Assembly (NCBI GenBank): GCA_040081715.1
Contig: JBEBFY010000007.1
Location: 62,001 to 126,000 of the forward strand
Reading direction: 5' to 3'
Length of the DNA stretch: 64,000 bases
Source of the DNA: CANKJK01 sp040081715
GTDB taxonomy: Bacteria > Acidobacteriota > Vicinamibacteria > Vicinamibacterales > UBA2999
Both the position numbers and the translations under genes were made by a program. The first letter of the stretch is position 1. Each line of letters starts with the position of its first letter. Positions 43,413 through 52,467 of the stretch are shown here, one piece after another. The notes below the pieces were generated by a model, which saw only the letters and a program-made list of their open reading frames with translations, ran no database searches and was not told the DNA's origin.

Positions 43413-44624
43413 TTACTTCGAGCTGAAGGCGTAGACCATGCTGGCCGTGAAAGTGTTCTGGTTGTTGACCGCGTTGCCGTTCTTCGTGAAGACGTCCACG
43501 TCGGACCAGTCGCGGCGGAACTCGACCTTGAAAATGACGCCCTCGGAAGACTTGAATTCGCCTGTCAGCGTGAAGTCCTTCAGCTTCTGGACCGCACCGC
43601 TCACGAGTCCGCCGCCGTCGTCGAAGTACTCGAAGCGGGGCGCGACGGCGAACACCGGCGTCACCTGGCCGCGCATGTAGAGCACAGTCGACATCCAGTC
43701 GACGTCGCTGCCGGCCACCGTGTCCCTCGCGTAGTAGAGGTCCGCGCCGAGCGAGACCTTGTCGGTCGGGTTGAATGCGAGGTTCGTGTTGGTCAGGAAC
43801 CGCTTGTCGTCCGTGTTGCCGTCCTGCTCCGGTCCGAAGAGCACATTCTCAGCGATCGTCAGCTTGCCGGTCGGCTTCAGGATGATGCTGCCGCCCACGG
43901 TCTTGCCGGCATTGTTGTCTCCGGCCTGGCCGCTCCAGCCGTTCACCAGCATCGCGCTGAGCGACACCTTGTCGTTCGGGGTGTAGCCCAGGCGCGCACC
44001 CACGTGGTAGAAGGGCCCGAGGGCGTAGCTGAACGCCCGTGAGTAGTTGAAGTCCAGGTTCGACTCGGTCAGCTCAAATCCCACGGGTGTGACGAACTTG
44101 CCGAAGTCGAGGGTCAGCCCAGATCCGACTGGCGCCAGGTAGCTCACGTACGCCTGCTGCACGTTCACCAGCGCGTTGTTGTCGAGGAGGTCGGTGTTGA
44201 AGATCTGGGCGACCTGGCCGTAGCCGAGGTCGAACCGGAAGCCGACACGGTCCTCGGCGGTTGCGGCCTTGTTCATGGCCAGTTCCAGATACGCCACGCT
44301 GAACTGGTTGTGGCGGACGTCGAAGTTCCGGAGCGGCGTCATCGTGCCGGTGGCCGGCTCATTGAAGTTGTAGGTGTAATAGGCGTCTACCAGGCCAGTA
44401 AGTTCGACCTTCTTGAAGAAGGAGACGCCGGGCGGGGGCTCGGCCGCAGGCGGATCCTGCGTGACGGTTGCTTCCGCGGCCGGTGCCTCGGTGGCCACCG
44501 TCGTTGCGGCGTCGGTTCCGGCTGCCTGTGCCTGGGTCGCAGTCAACAATGCCGCGCATGCGAATGCGGCCACCGCTCCGGCAAAGGCGCGGGCTGGCGT
44601 CAGGGTCGTCGGTTGGTGTTTCAC
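43413..44624 (-). CDS. Outer-membrane beta-barrel porin (OmpL-like, porin_2/BBP2 type)
   Basis: 403 residues from GTG 44624, chosen because GGAGGAG lies five bases upstream on the minus strand; an ATG nine codons earlier (44651) lacks this. Signal peptide RAFAGAVAAFACAALLTATQAQA, a Pro/Ala/Thr-rich linker, then KKVELTGLVDAYYTYNFNEPATG and about 16 amphipathic strands (FGKFVTPVGFELTESNLDFNYSRAF, HVGARLGYTPNDKVSLSAMLVNGWSGQ). The DUF1597/BBP2 porins often sit beside amt genes; it may admit ammonium or small nitrogen compounds through the outer membrane (inference). Confidence 0.85.
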   Translation of the reverse strand: MKHQPTTLTPARAFAGAVAAFACAALLTATQAQAAGTDAATTVATEAPAAEATVTQDPPAAEPPPGVSFFKKVELTGLVDAYYTYNFNEPATGTMTPLRNFDVRHNQFSVAYLELAMNKAATAEDRVGFRFDLGYGQVAQIFNTDLLDNNALVNVQQAYVSYLAPVGSGLTLDFGKFVTPVGFELTESNLDFNYSRAFSYALGPFYHVGARLGYTPNDKVSLSAMLVNGWSGQAGDNNAGKTVGGSIILKPTGKLTIAENVLFGPEQDGNTDDKRFLTNTNLAFNPTDKVSLGADLYYARDTVAGSDVDWMSTVLYMRGQVTPVFAVAPRFEYFDDGGGLVSGAVQKLKDFTLTGEFKSSEGVIFKVEFRRDWSDVDVFTKNGNAVNNQNTFTASMVYAFSSK

Positions 44625-44675
44625 GTCTCTCCTCCATGTAGTTAAGGGCACGATCAGAGCTTCACCGTGGGATAG

Positions 44676-44691
44676 AGCAAGAAGGAGGCCC
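44676..44691 (-). promoter_or_regulatory. Candidate sigma-54 (-24/-12) promoter for the porin-amt operon
   Basis: The minus strand reads GGGCCTCCTTCTTGCT. It keeps the invariant GG and GC 10 bases apart and TTGCT, 8 of 12 consensus positions. Predicted start near 44665, about 40 bases before the porin GTG. Weaker than the amtB 1 candidate. Confidence 0.4.
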
Positions 44692-44928
44692 AGCTAGGCG
44701 CTGGGGTGACGCCAGGCGATAAGTTCCTTGTGCAAGAATGACTTGCGGTCCAAGCGCCTGAGCCAGGACTGGTCGCTCGAAGGCACAATGTTGTTCGTTC
44801 TAGAAGTGTGATCGACTCAAATGTCCGATCAGGGCAGATCTGGGATCCACGGGCCGCGGGTGACCCCGTGTTGGCCCGGCGAGCCACCGCCTGGTGAGTG
44901 CCCATTCTTGTCCCTTGTGGTTTCCTAT
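44692..44928. other. Divergent intergenic region between porin and DUF2490 genes
   Basis: Together with 44625-44691 this makes about 300 bases without a credible gene. It holds the short palindrome CTTGTGCAAG and the porin promoter candidate. I see no recognisable RNA gene or riboswitch. Confidence 0.5.
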
Positions 44929-45639
44929 ATGACGAACATGTCGATGATGAGGATTCGGCCAAGCGCGAGGCTGGTGCCGGGGCTGGCGGTGCTGGCCGTG
45001 CTGCTCGGCCCGCGGCCCGCGGTGGCCCAGCCAGATGGCGACCGGCACGTCTGGGTGCAGGCGGTTGCCGTGCTCGCGGTCTCCGAGAACTGGCGAGTGC
45101 ACCTGGAGGAGCAACCCCGCTGGTTCGACGACGGCACGGCGCTGTTCCAGAACCTCCTGCGAACGGCCGTGGGCCGGCGGGTGGGGGGACGTGCCTCGGT
45201 CTGGGCCGGTCACGCGTGGGTGGCGAAGCCACAAGGGACGGGCGTCAGGCATGAGCAGCGTGCGTGGCAGCAGGTGCTGGTGACGCCGCCGCCGGCCAGG
45301 GGCTGGGTCACATCGCTGCGATGGCGGCAGGAGCAGCGCTGGCAGCCGGACTGGGATGGCACCTCCCATCGGATCCGGCTGATGGGCCGGGCGGCGCGTC
45401 CCATCGGCACCTCCCCTTGGCTGGCGGTGCTCTGGGACGAGGCGATGGTGACCCTGAGTGCGACCGGAGGCGGTCCCCCGACGGGTTTCGATCAGAACCG
45501 GTTGTTCGGAGGTGTCTCCCGGCGTGTGTCGCCCCACGCCACGGTGGACGCGGGCTACCTGTGGTTCGCCGTGCGGCAGCCATCCGGCCAGCGCTCGGAT
45601 GGACACGTCACGCTTGCGACCGTGAACCTTACCTTTTGA
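44929..45639 (+). CDS. DUF2490 family outer-membrane protein
   Basis: 236 residues from ATG 44929, chosen because a signal peptide follows (LVPGLAVLAVLLGPRPAVA); alternative ATGs lie at 44944 and 44947. The rest is strand-rich with alternating patterns: HVWVQAVAVLAVSENWRVHLEEQPRWFDDG, FQNLLRTAVGRRVG, VTSLRWRQEQRW, HRIRLMGRAARP, and it ends in NLTF with a terminal Phe. This is the DUF2490 pattern, a predicted small outer-membrane barrel of unknown function. The 3' end overlaps the convergent NuoM-like gene by 11 bases. Confidence 0.75.
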   Translation: MTNMSMMRIRPSARLVPGLAVLAVLLGPRPAVAQPDGDRHVWVQAVAVLAVSENWRVHLEEQPRWFDDGTALFQNLLRTAVGRRVGGRASVWAGHAWVAKPQGTGVRHEQRAWQQVLVTPPPARGWVTSLRWRQEQRWQPDWDGTSHRIRLMGRAARPIGTSPWLAVLWDEAMVTLSATGGGPPTGFDQNRLFGGVSRRVSPHATVDAGYLWFAVRQPSGQRSDGHVTLATVNLTF

Positions 45640-46777
45640 CGGCGGGGTCCACCTTCAGGACATGTGCCTGGACTGGTTCGTCCAGGAACTCGTCGGCCGG
45701 ATGCAGCAGGGTGCCTGGCGCGAATCCGAGGATGACCAGCGCGGCCAGTAGCATGACGGCGACGGCGCGCTCCCGCAGCGAGAGATCGGGCGCCAGCAGA
45801 CGGGTGGTGCGCCGCCCCAGAAAGATCTTCGAGTAGGCCGTCAGCGAGGCCACGGCCAGGAGTGCGGCTGACACGATGGCACCGACGGTGGCGGCCGGAC
45901 TCTGCATCCACAGCGTGTGGAGCAGGAGATCGTCGGCGACGAACCCGGCCGTGCCCGGCATGCCGACGCCTGCGGCGGCGAAGAGGCCGAAGCAAGCGGC
46001 CAGTGTCGGCAGGGCGTGGACGCGCCCTCCGTGCTGGGTGAAGTCCACCGGGCCCACCCGCTCTTCCAGTGACGTGATGGTGATGCCGAGCCCGCCGAGT
46101 GCGAGCATCATGGCCACGGCGACCAGCAGCGCCGCTGCGAAGTTGTGGAGGCTGGCCGCGCCCACCGCGGCGAGCAGCAGCCCGGCATGGAGGGCCGTCG
46201 AGGCCCGGTACAGGCCGCGGAGATCCTTCTGCACCAGCGACAGCAGTGCCGCAGCGAAGGCCGCTGCCACCCCGTACCGGACAAGTGGCTGGGCGAGGGC
46301 CACGGCTTCGGCCTCATGCGCCACGAACCGCAGGTGGACAAAGACGAGCGCCAGCGTGGTAGCCAGTTGCTGGGTCTGGACGACGGGCGCGCGCTCGCAG
46401 AGGCTGGCCACCCCGATGTGGAAGGGAAGCACACCGGCCCGCACGGCCAGGAGCACGCACGACAGGGCGAAGGCGGCGGTCGTGTGCCCGGCGGCGAGCG
46501 TGAGGGCGGTGGCGGCCGCCAGTGCGGCGGATACGATCAGCACGGCGCTGCCGGTCCGCGTGAAGCGCGCGGCCGTCACCGCATGCAGCAGCGCGGTCAC
46601 GCCAATCGCCGCGTAGGCGACGCGGCCGTCCGATGCGAAGAGTGTGACACCGACCATGAGGGCAATTCCGGCGAGCCACGGCAGTCGGGCCGCCCGCTGG
46701 CTCGTGACCGCGGAGGCGACGAGCAGCAGCAGGCAGACGGCCAGGACCTCCCAGGGTGCCGATACGGCGTCCATCAC
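45629..46777 (-). CDS. NuoM-like proton-transporter subunit of the DAB-type operon
   Basis: 382 residues, about 11 hydrophobic helices, start GTG 46777 or ATG 46774, overlapping the dabB stop (46774-46776). The core (RAGVLPFHIGVASLCERAPVVQTQQLATTLALVFV; SLVQKDLRGLYRASTALHAGLLL) is that of the antiporter-like NuoL/M/N family. Two lysines expected in such subunits are replaced by arginine (LAVRAGVLPFH for GKSAQxPxH; QKDLRGLY for DIKRxLAY), and the protein is shorter than the roughly 500-residue norm. Classical DAB systems have a single NuoL-like subunit, so this extra one is unusual. Confidence 0.75.
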   Translation of the reverse strand: MMDAVSAPWEVLAVCLLLLVASAVTSQRAARLPWLAGIALMVGVTLFASDGRVAYAAIGVTALLHAVTAARFTRTGSAVLIVSAALAAATALTLAAGHTTAAFALSCVLLAVRAGVLPFHIGVASLCERAPVVQTQQLATTLALVFVHLRFVAHEAEAVALAQPLVRYGVAAAFAAALLSLVQKDLRGLYRASTALHAGLLLAAVGAASLHNFAAALLVAVAMMLALGGLGITITSLEERVGPVDFTQHGGRVHALPTLAACFGLFAAAGVGMPGTAGFVADDLLLHTLWMQSPAATVGAIVSAALLAVASLTAYSKIFLGRRTTRLLAPDLSLRERAVAVMLLAALVILGFAPGTLLHPADEFLDEPVQAHVLKVDPAVKR

Positions 46778-48075
46778 GACGGCCTCCGATCCGCCGACAG
46801 CAGGCGCCGCAGACGGCCATCCATGGCGTCGAGCCAGCGCGCCAGCGCGAGCACCGGCGTCATCGTCTGCGCCAGCCGGTCATCCAGCCTGAGCCGGTGC
46901 AGGGACTGGGCGTAGAGCACCGCTGCCAGCCGGGGCGCCACCCGTGCGAGGAGTGGATCGGTGGCGGGCCCGTGGCCCATCCGGTGGCTGTCGTGAATCA
47001 TGTTCGGCGCCTTCAGGTACTGACCGAGCCGCAGCAGGGCGTGGCACACCAGATGGGTGAGCGCCAGTTCCGTCCAACCCAGGCAGATCTCGGCAAGGAT
47101 GAGGCCCACCTGGGTGAGCGTGGCGTGGGCGAGCGCCCCTTTGGCGTCCGTGTGCGTACGCGCAACGGTCGCGGCATAGACCGCGGTGGCGAGACCGACG
47201 GCGACTCCGGCAACCCGGGCGGTCGGCGATACCGCCAGCACCGGCCACACCCGGAGCAGCAGGAACAGGCCCGCGTGAATGGAAACCGCGCCGTAGAAGA
47301 GCGCGCTCGAGGGGGTCGGTCCTTCCATGGCCCTGGGCAGCCACTCCGAAAACGGCAGTTGGGCGGATTTTCCGAGTGCGGCCAGCAGGAAACACAACGC
47401 GATCAGCGTGCTACCCGCGGGGGAAAGAGTCGCCGCCTGGTCCAGCGCCGAGAAGCGGGCTGACCCGAGCATTTCGAAGGTGACGACGGTCGCGATGAGG
47501 AGCCCGGTGTCCGCCAGTCGGTAGGTGGCGAACGCGCGGATGGACGAACGGACCGGCTCGTCGCGCTCGTGGAAGAACCCGATGAAGAGTGCGGAGGCGA
47601 TCCCGATGAGCTCCCAGCCGGCGAAGAACAGCTCCAAGGCGCCTGCCAGCCCGATGAGCTGCGTGCCGGTGGCGAACATGCCGAGCACGGCGAAGAAGCG
47701 TGTGAACCCCGGCTCCTTGTGGAGGTAGGACCGGGAGAACCGCGCGATGACGGTGGTCAGCGTCGAGGCCAGCACCGAGATCGTCACGGCCAGCCCGTCC
47801 ACGAGCAGCACCGCGGGAATCTGGTAGTCGTGGATCAGGAGCCAGCTGCCGAAGTCGACCTCGCCGCCGAGGGGTTCGCCGGCCACACCGAAAAAGAGGG
47901 CCAGCGAAGTCCAGCTGGCGAGCGTGGACGCGATGAGCCCGCTCATGATGAGGCGGTAGGTGGTCTCCTCCGAAGGCTCGCGAGGGCCGAGGAGGACGCG
48001 CCCGCCGAGCGCGAGGACCGCCACGAGCGGCGCCAGGATGCTGACCGCAAGGGCGGCGGACGTCAGGTCAGACAT
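46774..48075 (-). CDS. dabB: DabB-like NuoL-type subunit of inorganic-carbon transporter
   Basis: 433 residues from ATG 48075, whose first bases overlap the dabA stop (48068-48070). Multi-helix NuoL/MrpA-type protein with conserved ELFFAGWELIGIASALFIGFFHERDEP (helix 5 Glu) and LGKSAQLPFSEWLPRAMEGPTPSSALFYGAVSIHAGLFLL (helix 7 Lys and TP turn), and TDAKGALAHATLTQVG (helix 8 Lys). In DAB systems the B subunit is thought to pass cations (H+ or Na+) to energise the hydration of CO2 by DabA. Partner gene dabA is directly upstream. Confidence 0.85.
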   Translation of the reverse strand: MSDLTSAALAVSILAPLVAVLALGGRVLLGPREPSEETTYRLIMSGLIASTLASWTSLALFFGVAGEPLGGEVDFGSWLLIHDYQIPAVLLVDGLAVTISVLASTLTTVIARFSRSYLHKEPGFTRFFAVLGMFATGTQLIGLAGALELFFAGWELIGIASALFIGFFHERDEPVRSSIRAFATYRLADTGLLIATVVTFEMLGSARFSALDQAATLSPAGSTLIALCFLLAALGKSAQLPFSEWLPRAMEGPTPSSALFYGAVSIHAGLFLLLRVWPVLAVSPTARVAGVAVGLATAVYAATVARTHTDAKGALAHATLTQVGLILAEICLGWTELALTHLVCHALLRLGQYLKAPNMIHDSHRMGHGPATDPLLARVAPRLAAVLYAQSLHRLRLDDRLAQTMTPVLALARWLDAMDGRLRRLLSADRRPS

Positions 48076-50974
48076 GGAGCGACGCCGCCGCGTGATGACC
48101 GGGACCGACCGCCGATTCAGGCAACGCGCGCCGGACCAGCGCGGGCGGCAGGTGCTCGCGTGATCGCATGTGCCACTCCGCCGAGCGCTCCACAACAGGA
48201 AGGAGCGTCGGGCGCGGCGTATACGGCACGAACGCGCCGCGCTCGAAGACCGACATCGCTCCGGTGTCCGGGTGCACCGCCACCAATTGCACCCATGCCT
48301 TGCCCACCAGTTCCGCCACCTCGGGCTGGCGCGAGGCGATGCCAAGCAGCGCCGCCTCCGTCGCATCCACGATCAGCAGGAGCCGCATCGGCTCATGGAT
48401 CTCGACCATCTGCAGCGGCAGCCCCGTCCGCAGGTCGCTCTGGTGGCCATTCATGACACCAACCAGGCCCGTGACGTTGTGCGGCAGCTTGGTACCGCAT
48501 CCGAAGACCTCGTTGTCGACCGACGAGAAGTAGTACTCGAGGCTGATCCCAGCACCCACCGGGCCCACGGCGGCCAGGATCCGCTCGAGCACGGCGTCGT
48601 TGGTGTCACACGCCGGGTCGTAGCTGACGAGGAACGCGCGCCGGTCCAGGTGGAGTCCCCGGGTCAGCGACCGTCGCCCAACGATGCAGATGGCGTTGGT
48701 GCAGTGGCCGTACTCCGGCCGCGGCTGTGCGAGGTGGGCGGAGCGCCCCTCCACGTGCTGGAGCGCGTCGTCCGGCGTGATCTCGAGTGGCGCATTGTCG
48801 AACCGGCGGCAGCGCTCCTGGGCGCTGTCGCGCCGAGCGCGTTCCAGGCCGCGCCACGCGTCATCGAAGGCGGCGGCATGGGCCGACGGGAGCAGTTCCA
48901 GGTCGTAGCAGATCACGCTGTCGTCCGCGGTGTCGTGCAGCGCGCCGATGAACCACGTCCCGTCGGGAATGTCGATGCCGCGCTGCCGCACGCCTTCGCG
49001 GACGTCCGGCCGATTGGCCATCTCCGCGAAGAGCCGCGCGTTGGCGCCGCCGCGGCGGCCGCCGCACGCCCCGCAGTCGTGGGCGGACTCGTGAGGGTTA
49101 TTGAGGCTCGTGGAGCCGTGTCCGATGACGACGACAATCGGCGCGAACTCGCGCACCAGGCCGATGTTGCGCAGCGTGCCCGTCACGCGGTCCACCGACT
49201 CGGTCAGTGAGAAGCCGAGCGGCTTCCGTCCGGCCCCCTCGTTGGCCGTCTCACCGGAGTTGAACGAGGAGAGGCGCGTGTCGGGCCGGGGCGCGATCGT
49301 CGAGATGAGGCGGCTGCCCAGCGCGGAGATCGAGCGTGGAGCGACCACGTGTGCCAAGGTCTTGATGCCCGACAGCGGACCGACCAGAAACGACGTCCAG
49401 GCGCCGCCGGAGAGTGTCCGCGACGTCCGGCCGATGTGGCGCTCCCAGTCGTGCCACTGATCCCGGAGGCGATTGCGCAGCAGATGCCAACGCCGGTGCG
49501 TGTAGATGGGCCGCTCGTGGACCTCGTGCGCCGGCGTGACGACCACAGGGCAGTGCGCCGCCGGCTCCCGGTCGTAGAGGCCCTGATAGTCGATGGCCAC
49601 GCCGAAGAAGCCGGCGACGCCATAGGTCAGGAAGTCCGCACGCTGTTCCTCGATGGCCCGGCGGATGGATTCCTCGCGTTCATCAATGCAGAAGACAAAC
49701 TGAGCGCGTGGCGGAAGGCTCGCGGCGTCCTCCGGCAGGGCGCGCCTGGCGGCGAGCGCATCCAGAATCGTATGGCGGTAGGTCCGCTCGTACGCATCCT
49801 GGAACACCTGGCGGCGCACGAGCGGGGGGCACTCTGCACACGCAGCCCACAGGAGGCGAAGGTCGTCGCCGGTGAGCGCTGCGACCGCGGCCGCGTGCAG
49901 GCCGGCCGCGCGGGCGAGCCACCAGAGCAGGTGCGCATCGAGGATGGGGTTGCGCGGGTCGGGCGAAGGCCCCCGCTGCCGGAGGGCTGCCCAGTTGATG
50001 TCAAGGTCGCGTTCCCGACACGCATGCCGCACGGCACTGCGCTCGATGAGCAGTCGGACCGCGAGAAATTCCACCAACGTCGGATGACCCTCCGCGTGAT
50101 GCTCCTCGGGGTGACGCTCCAGACGGGAGAACATGCCCGCCCAGCCGGGCAGGGCCAGGGCCGTGGCGAGCAGGAACGGCTCGATGTCGTCACCGCGTAC
50201 GCCAAGCGAGTCCAGCACGTCCCGGATGACAACCGTCGCGCTGGTGCCGTCCGGGATAGCGCGCAGGTCGTCGGCCAGGCCCGCGCACGCGCGTGGCGCC
50301 GCGGTCCCTTCGGTGTAGTGCGCGCGCGTGGCGCGCAGAAAGCCGAGTGCACGGGCTGGCATCGGCATGTGCGCCTGTCCATGATCGAGGAACCGGGACC
50401 CGATCCGGATGAGTTCGCCATGCACCGTCACGTCCGTATCGTCGGCTCCCAGCGCCACCAGTACGTCGCGATGGCGCCTGATGGTCCGGTGATCGGCAGG
50501 ACTGGGTACCGGTCCGGCCGCCACTCGGGATCTGCAGGCGTCGAAGAGCGGCAGGTCACTGCAGACGGCCGCGGTGCCACGGCGGAGCGTGTAGGCGAGC
50601 CCAGCCGCGTCGTCAGGGTCGCAGTCGGCCGTGATCAAGGTCTGCCACAGCAGACGCCGTGTCAGGCTCCGGAGGATGGGCTCCTGCCCCTGGTCACCCA
50701 GTGCCGCATCGATTTCCACCAGGACGTCGGCCTCCACGATCCGGCCGGACCTGAGGTGTGCCCGAAACTGGTCGAGGTCGAGGTACGGCTTCGCACCCAG
50801 TGCGGCGGCGCCGGCCTGGACCCCCTCGTGGAACGGAAGGTGCTGGAACGCGTGGAGGGTGTTGTGGTGAATGAAGACGCCGATCGGCCCCTGATCAGGC
50901 AGGATGCCGTGCGCGCGGGCGATGGCCCGCGCGACCGGATCGACATCCTCGGCCGCGTGCGTGGGGCTGGTCAC
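48068..50974 (-). CDS. dabA: Probable inorganic carbon transporter subunit DabA (DUF2309)
   Basis: 968 residues from GTG 50974, two bases after the SulP stop. DUF2309 hallmarks: GPIGVFIHHNTLHAFQHLPFHEGV near the start; FCIDEREESIRRAIEE (about residue 430), whose Cys and Asp are Zn ligands in characterised DabA; and VIGHGSTSLNNPHESAHDCGACGGRRGG (about 620-645), giving the His and Cys of the beta-carbonic-anhydrase-like zinc site. With DabB it forms an inner-membrane complex that traps CO2 as bicarbonate. Length fits the larger DabA group. Confidence 0.92.
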   Translation of the reverse strand: MTSPTHAAEDVDPVARAIARAHGILPDQGPIGVFIHHNTLHAFQHLPFHEGVQAGAAALGAKPYLDLDQFRAHLRSGRIVEADVLVEIDAALGDQGQEPILRSLTRRLLWQTLITADCDPDDAAGLAYTLRRGTAAVCSDLPLFDACRSRVAAGPVPSPADHRTIRRHRDVLVALGADDTDVTVHGELIRIGSRFLDHGQAHMPMPARALGFLRATRAHYTEGTAAPRACAGLADDLRAIPDGTSATVVIRDVLDSLGVRGDDIEPFLLATALALPGWAGMFSRLERHPEEHHAEGHPTLVEFLAVRLLIERSAVRHACRERDLDINWAALRQRGPSPDPRNPILDAHLLWWLARAAGLHAAAVAALTGDDLRLLWAACAECPPLVRRQVFQDAYERTYRHTILDALAARRALPEDAASLPPRAQFVFCIDEREESIRRAIEEQRADFLTYGVAGFFGVAIDYQGLYDREPAAHCPVVVTPAHEVHERPIYTHRRWHLLRNRLRDQWHDWERHIGRTSRTLSGGAWTSFLVGPLSGIKTLAHVVAPRSISALGSRLISTIAPRPDTRLSSFNSGETANEGAGRKPLGFSLTESVDRVTGTLRNIGLVREFAPIVVVIGHGSTSLNNPHESAHDCGACGGRRGGANARLFAEMANRPDVREGVRQRGIDIPDGTWFIGALHDTADDSVICYDLELLPSAHAAAFDDAWRGLERARRDSAQERCRRFDNAPLEITPDDALQHVEGRSAHLAQPRPEYGHCTNAICIVGRRSLTRGLHLDRRAFLVSYDPACDTNDAVLERILAAVGPVGAGISLEYYFSSVDNEVFGCGTKLPHNVTGLVGVMNGHQSDLRTGLPLQMVEIHEPMRLLLIVDATEAALLGIASRQPEVAELVGKAWVQLVAVHPDTGAMSVFERGAFVPYTPRPTLLPVVERSAEWHMRSREHLPPALVRRALPESAVGPGHHAAASLHV

Positions 50975-50976
50975 GG

Positions 50977-52467
50977 TCAGTGACCACCGGTGCCTTCCGC
51001 GTGGGTCATGTCGATGCCCGTGATGCGCACCGTGATGTTGCGGTGGGCGGCATCGGCCCTGAAGCGCGCCAGCATCTCCTTCACGTCGTGATCGATGTAC
51101 TCCTCGGTGCCGTCGATCTCGACGCGCTCGCCATCCTTGACGCTGTCGAGGACGGCCACGATGCCCGGCTTCGACACGAAGGTGCCGTCACGGCGGAAGC
51201 GGACCCGGAGGATGCCGGTTCCTGCGTCACGTTCGGCCACGACGGCCCGCTTCGAGTTCTCGAAGAGGATGAATCCGACGCCGATGGCGATGCCGACGAT
51301 CACGCCCTTGAGCAGATCCAAGGCGAGTACCGCACCGATCGTGAGGGCGAACGGCAGGAACTGCGACACGCCGAGCCTGGCCTGGAGCCGGAAGAGGGCG
51401 GGCTTGGCGAGATTCAGGCCGACCTGAATGAGGACCGCCGCCAGGCAAGCCAGGGGAATCTGGTTCAGCAGTGCCCCGGCGAACACCACGGCGACCAGGA
51501 GCAGGACGCCATGAATGAGGGCCGACAGCCGCTCGCGGCCCCCGGCGGCCACATTCGCGCCGCTGCGGACGATGACGGCCGTCACCGGCAGGGCCCCGAG
51601 GATTCCGCAGAGGGCATTGGCGGCGCCCTGGGCCAGGAGTTCGCGATCCGGCGGGCTGTGGCGCCGCAGCGGATCAAGGCGGTCCACCGCCTGCAGTGAG
51701 AGCAGGGTCTCGATACTGGCCACGATGGCGATTGTCGCGCCCGTGACCCACACGGCCGGATTCGTGAACGCCGCCATGTCGGGCCTGGGCAGGGCGGCGC
51801 GAAGCGCGCTGATCCCTCCGAGCGGCACGCTGACGAAGTGTTCAGGCGCCAGGGTCAGGCCGGACAGGCCCTTGAAGGCGGCGGCCAGGCCGCTGGCCAC
51901 CAGCACGACCACGAGGGCGGGGGAGAGAAACTTGAACTGCTTCAGCGGCGTGTAGGCCCACCCGTACAGGATGGCGAGCGATATGACGCCGATGGTCATT
52001 GCCCCCGTGTGGAGTTGGCTGGCAATGGTGCCGAGTCCTCCCGTGGCGCCGAACAGAGCCGGCAGCTGCTTCCAGATGATCGTGATGCCGATTGCGGCCA
52101 GCATTCCCTTGATCACGGCCGACGGCACGAGGTCGGCGAATCGGCCGGCGCGGAGCGCACCCAGGGCGACCTGCAGGCCACCGGCGATGAGAACCGCCGT
52201 CAGGAACGGGGAGATGCCGCCCAGTCGTTCGACTTCCACCAGGACGATCGACGTCAGGCCTGCCGCCGGTCCGCTGACTGAGAGAGGCGAGCGGCTGAGC
52301 CAGGGGATGACAAGTCCGCCGACGACACCGGCCACAAGGCCCGAGACCGGCGGCACGCCGCAGGCGACGGCAATGCCCAGGCACAGCGGCAACGCGACGA
52401 GAAAGACCACGATGCCGGCGACGGCATCGTCTTTGACGTATCCGAACATGGATGGCTGGTGATGCAT
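50977..52467 (-). CDS. SulP family anion transporter (bicarbonate/sulfate type)
   Basis: 496 residues, about 10-12 membrane helices. FGYVKDDAVAGIVVFLVALPLCLGIAVACGVPPVSGLVAGVVGG and SVSGPAAGLTSIVLVEVERLGG carry the SulP helix 1/3 substrate-site pattern; GALPVTAVIVRSGANVAAGGRERLSALIHG is also typical. The cytoplasmic end (GTFVSKPGIVAVLDSVKDGERVEIDGTEEYIDHDVKEML) is a short STAS-like domain. Related BicA proteins import bicarbonate with Na+; as first gene of the DAB operon, bicarbonate is the likeliest substrate here, but sulfate is not excluded. Confidence 0.88.
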   Translation of the reverse strand: MHHQPSMFGYVKDDAVAGIVVFLVALPLCLGIAVACGVPPVSGLVAGVVGGLVIPWLSRSPLSVSGPAAGLTSIVLVEVERLGGISPFLTAVLIAGGLQVALGALRAGRFADLVPSAVIKGMLAAIGITIIWKQLPALFGATGGLGTIASQLHTGAMTIGVISLAILYGWAYTPLKQFKFLSPALVVVLVASGLAAAFKGLSGLTLAPEHFVSVPLGGISALRAALPRPDMAAFTNPAVWVTGATIAIVASIETLLSLQAVDRLDPLRRHSPPDRELLAQGAANALCGILGALPVTAVIVRSGANVAAGGRERLSALIHGVLLLVAVVFAGALLNQIPLACLAAVLIQVGLNLAKPALFRLQARLGVSQFLPFALTIGAVLALDLLKGVIVGIAIGVGFILFENSKRAVVAERDAGTGILRVRFRRDGTFVSKPGIVAVLDSVKDGERVEIDGTEEYIDHDVKEMLARFRADAAHRNITVRITGIDMTHAEGTGGH

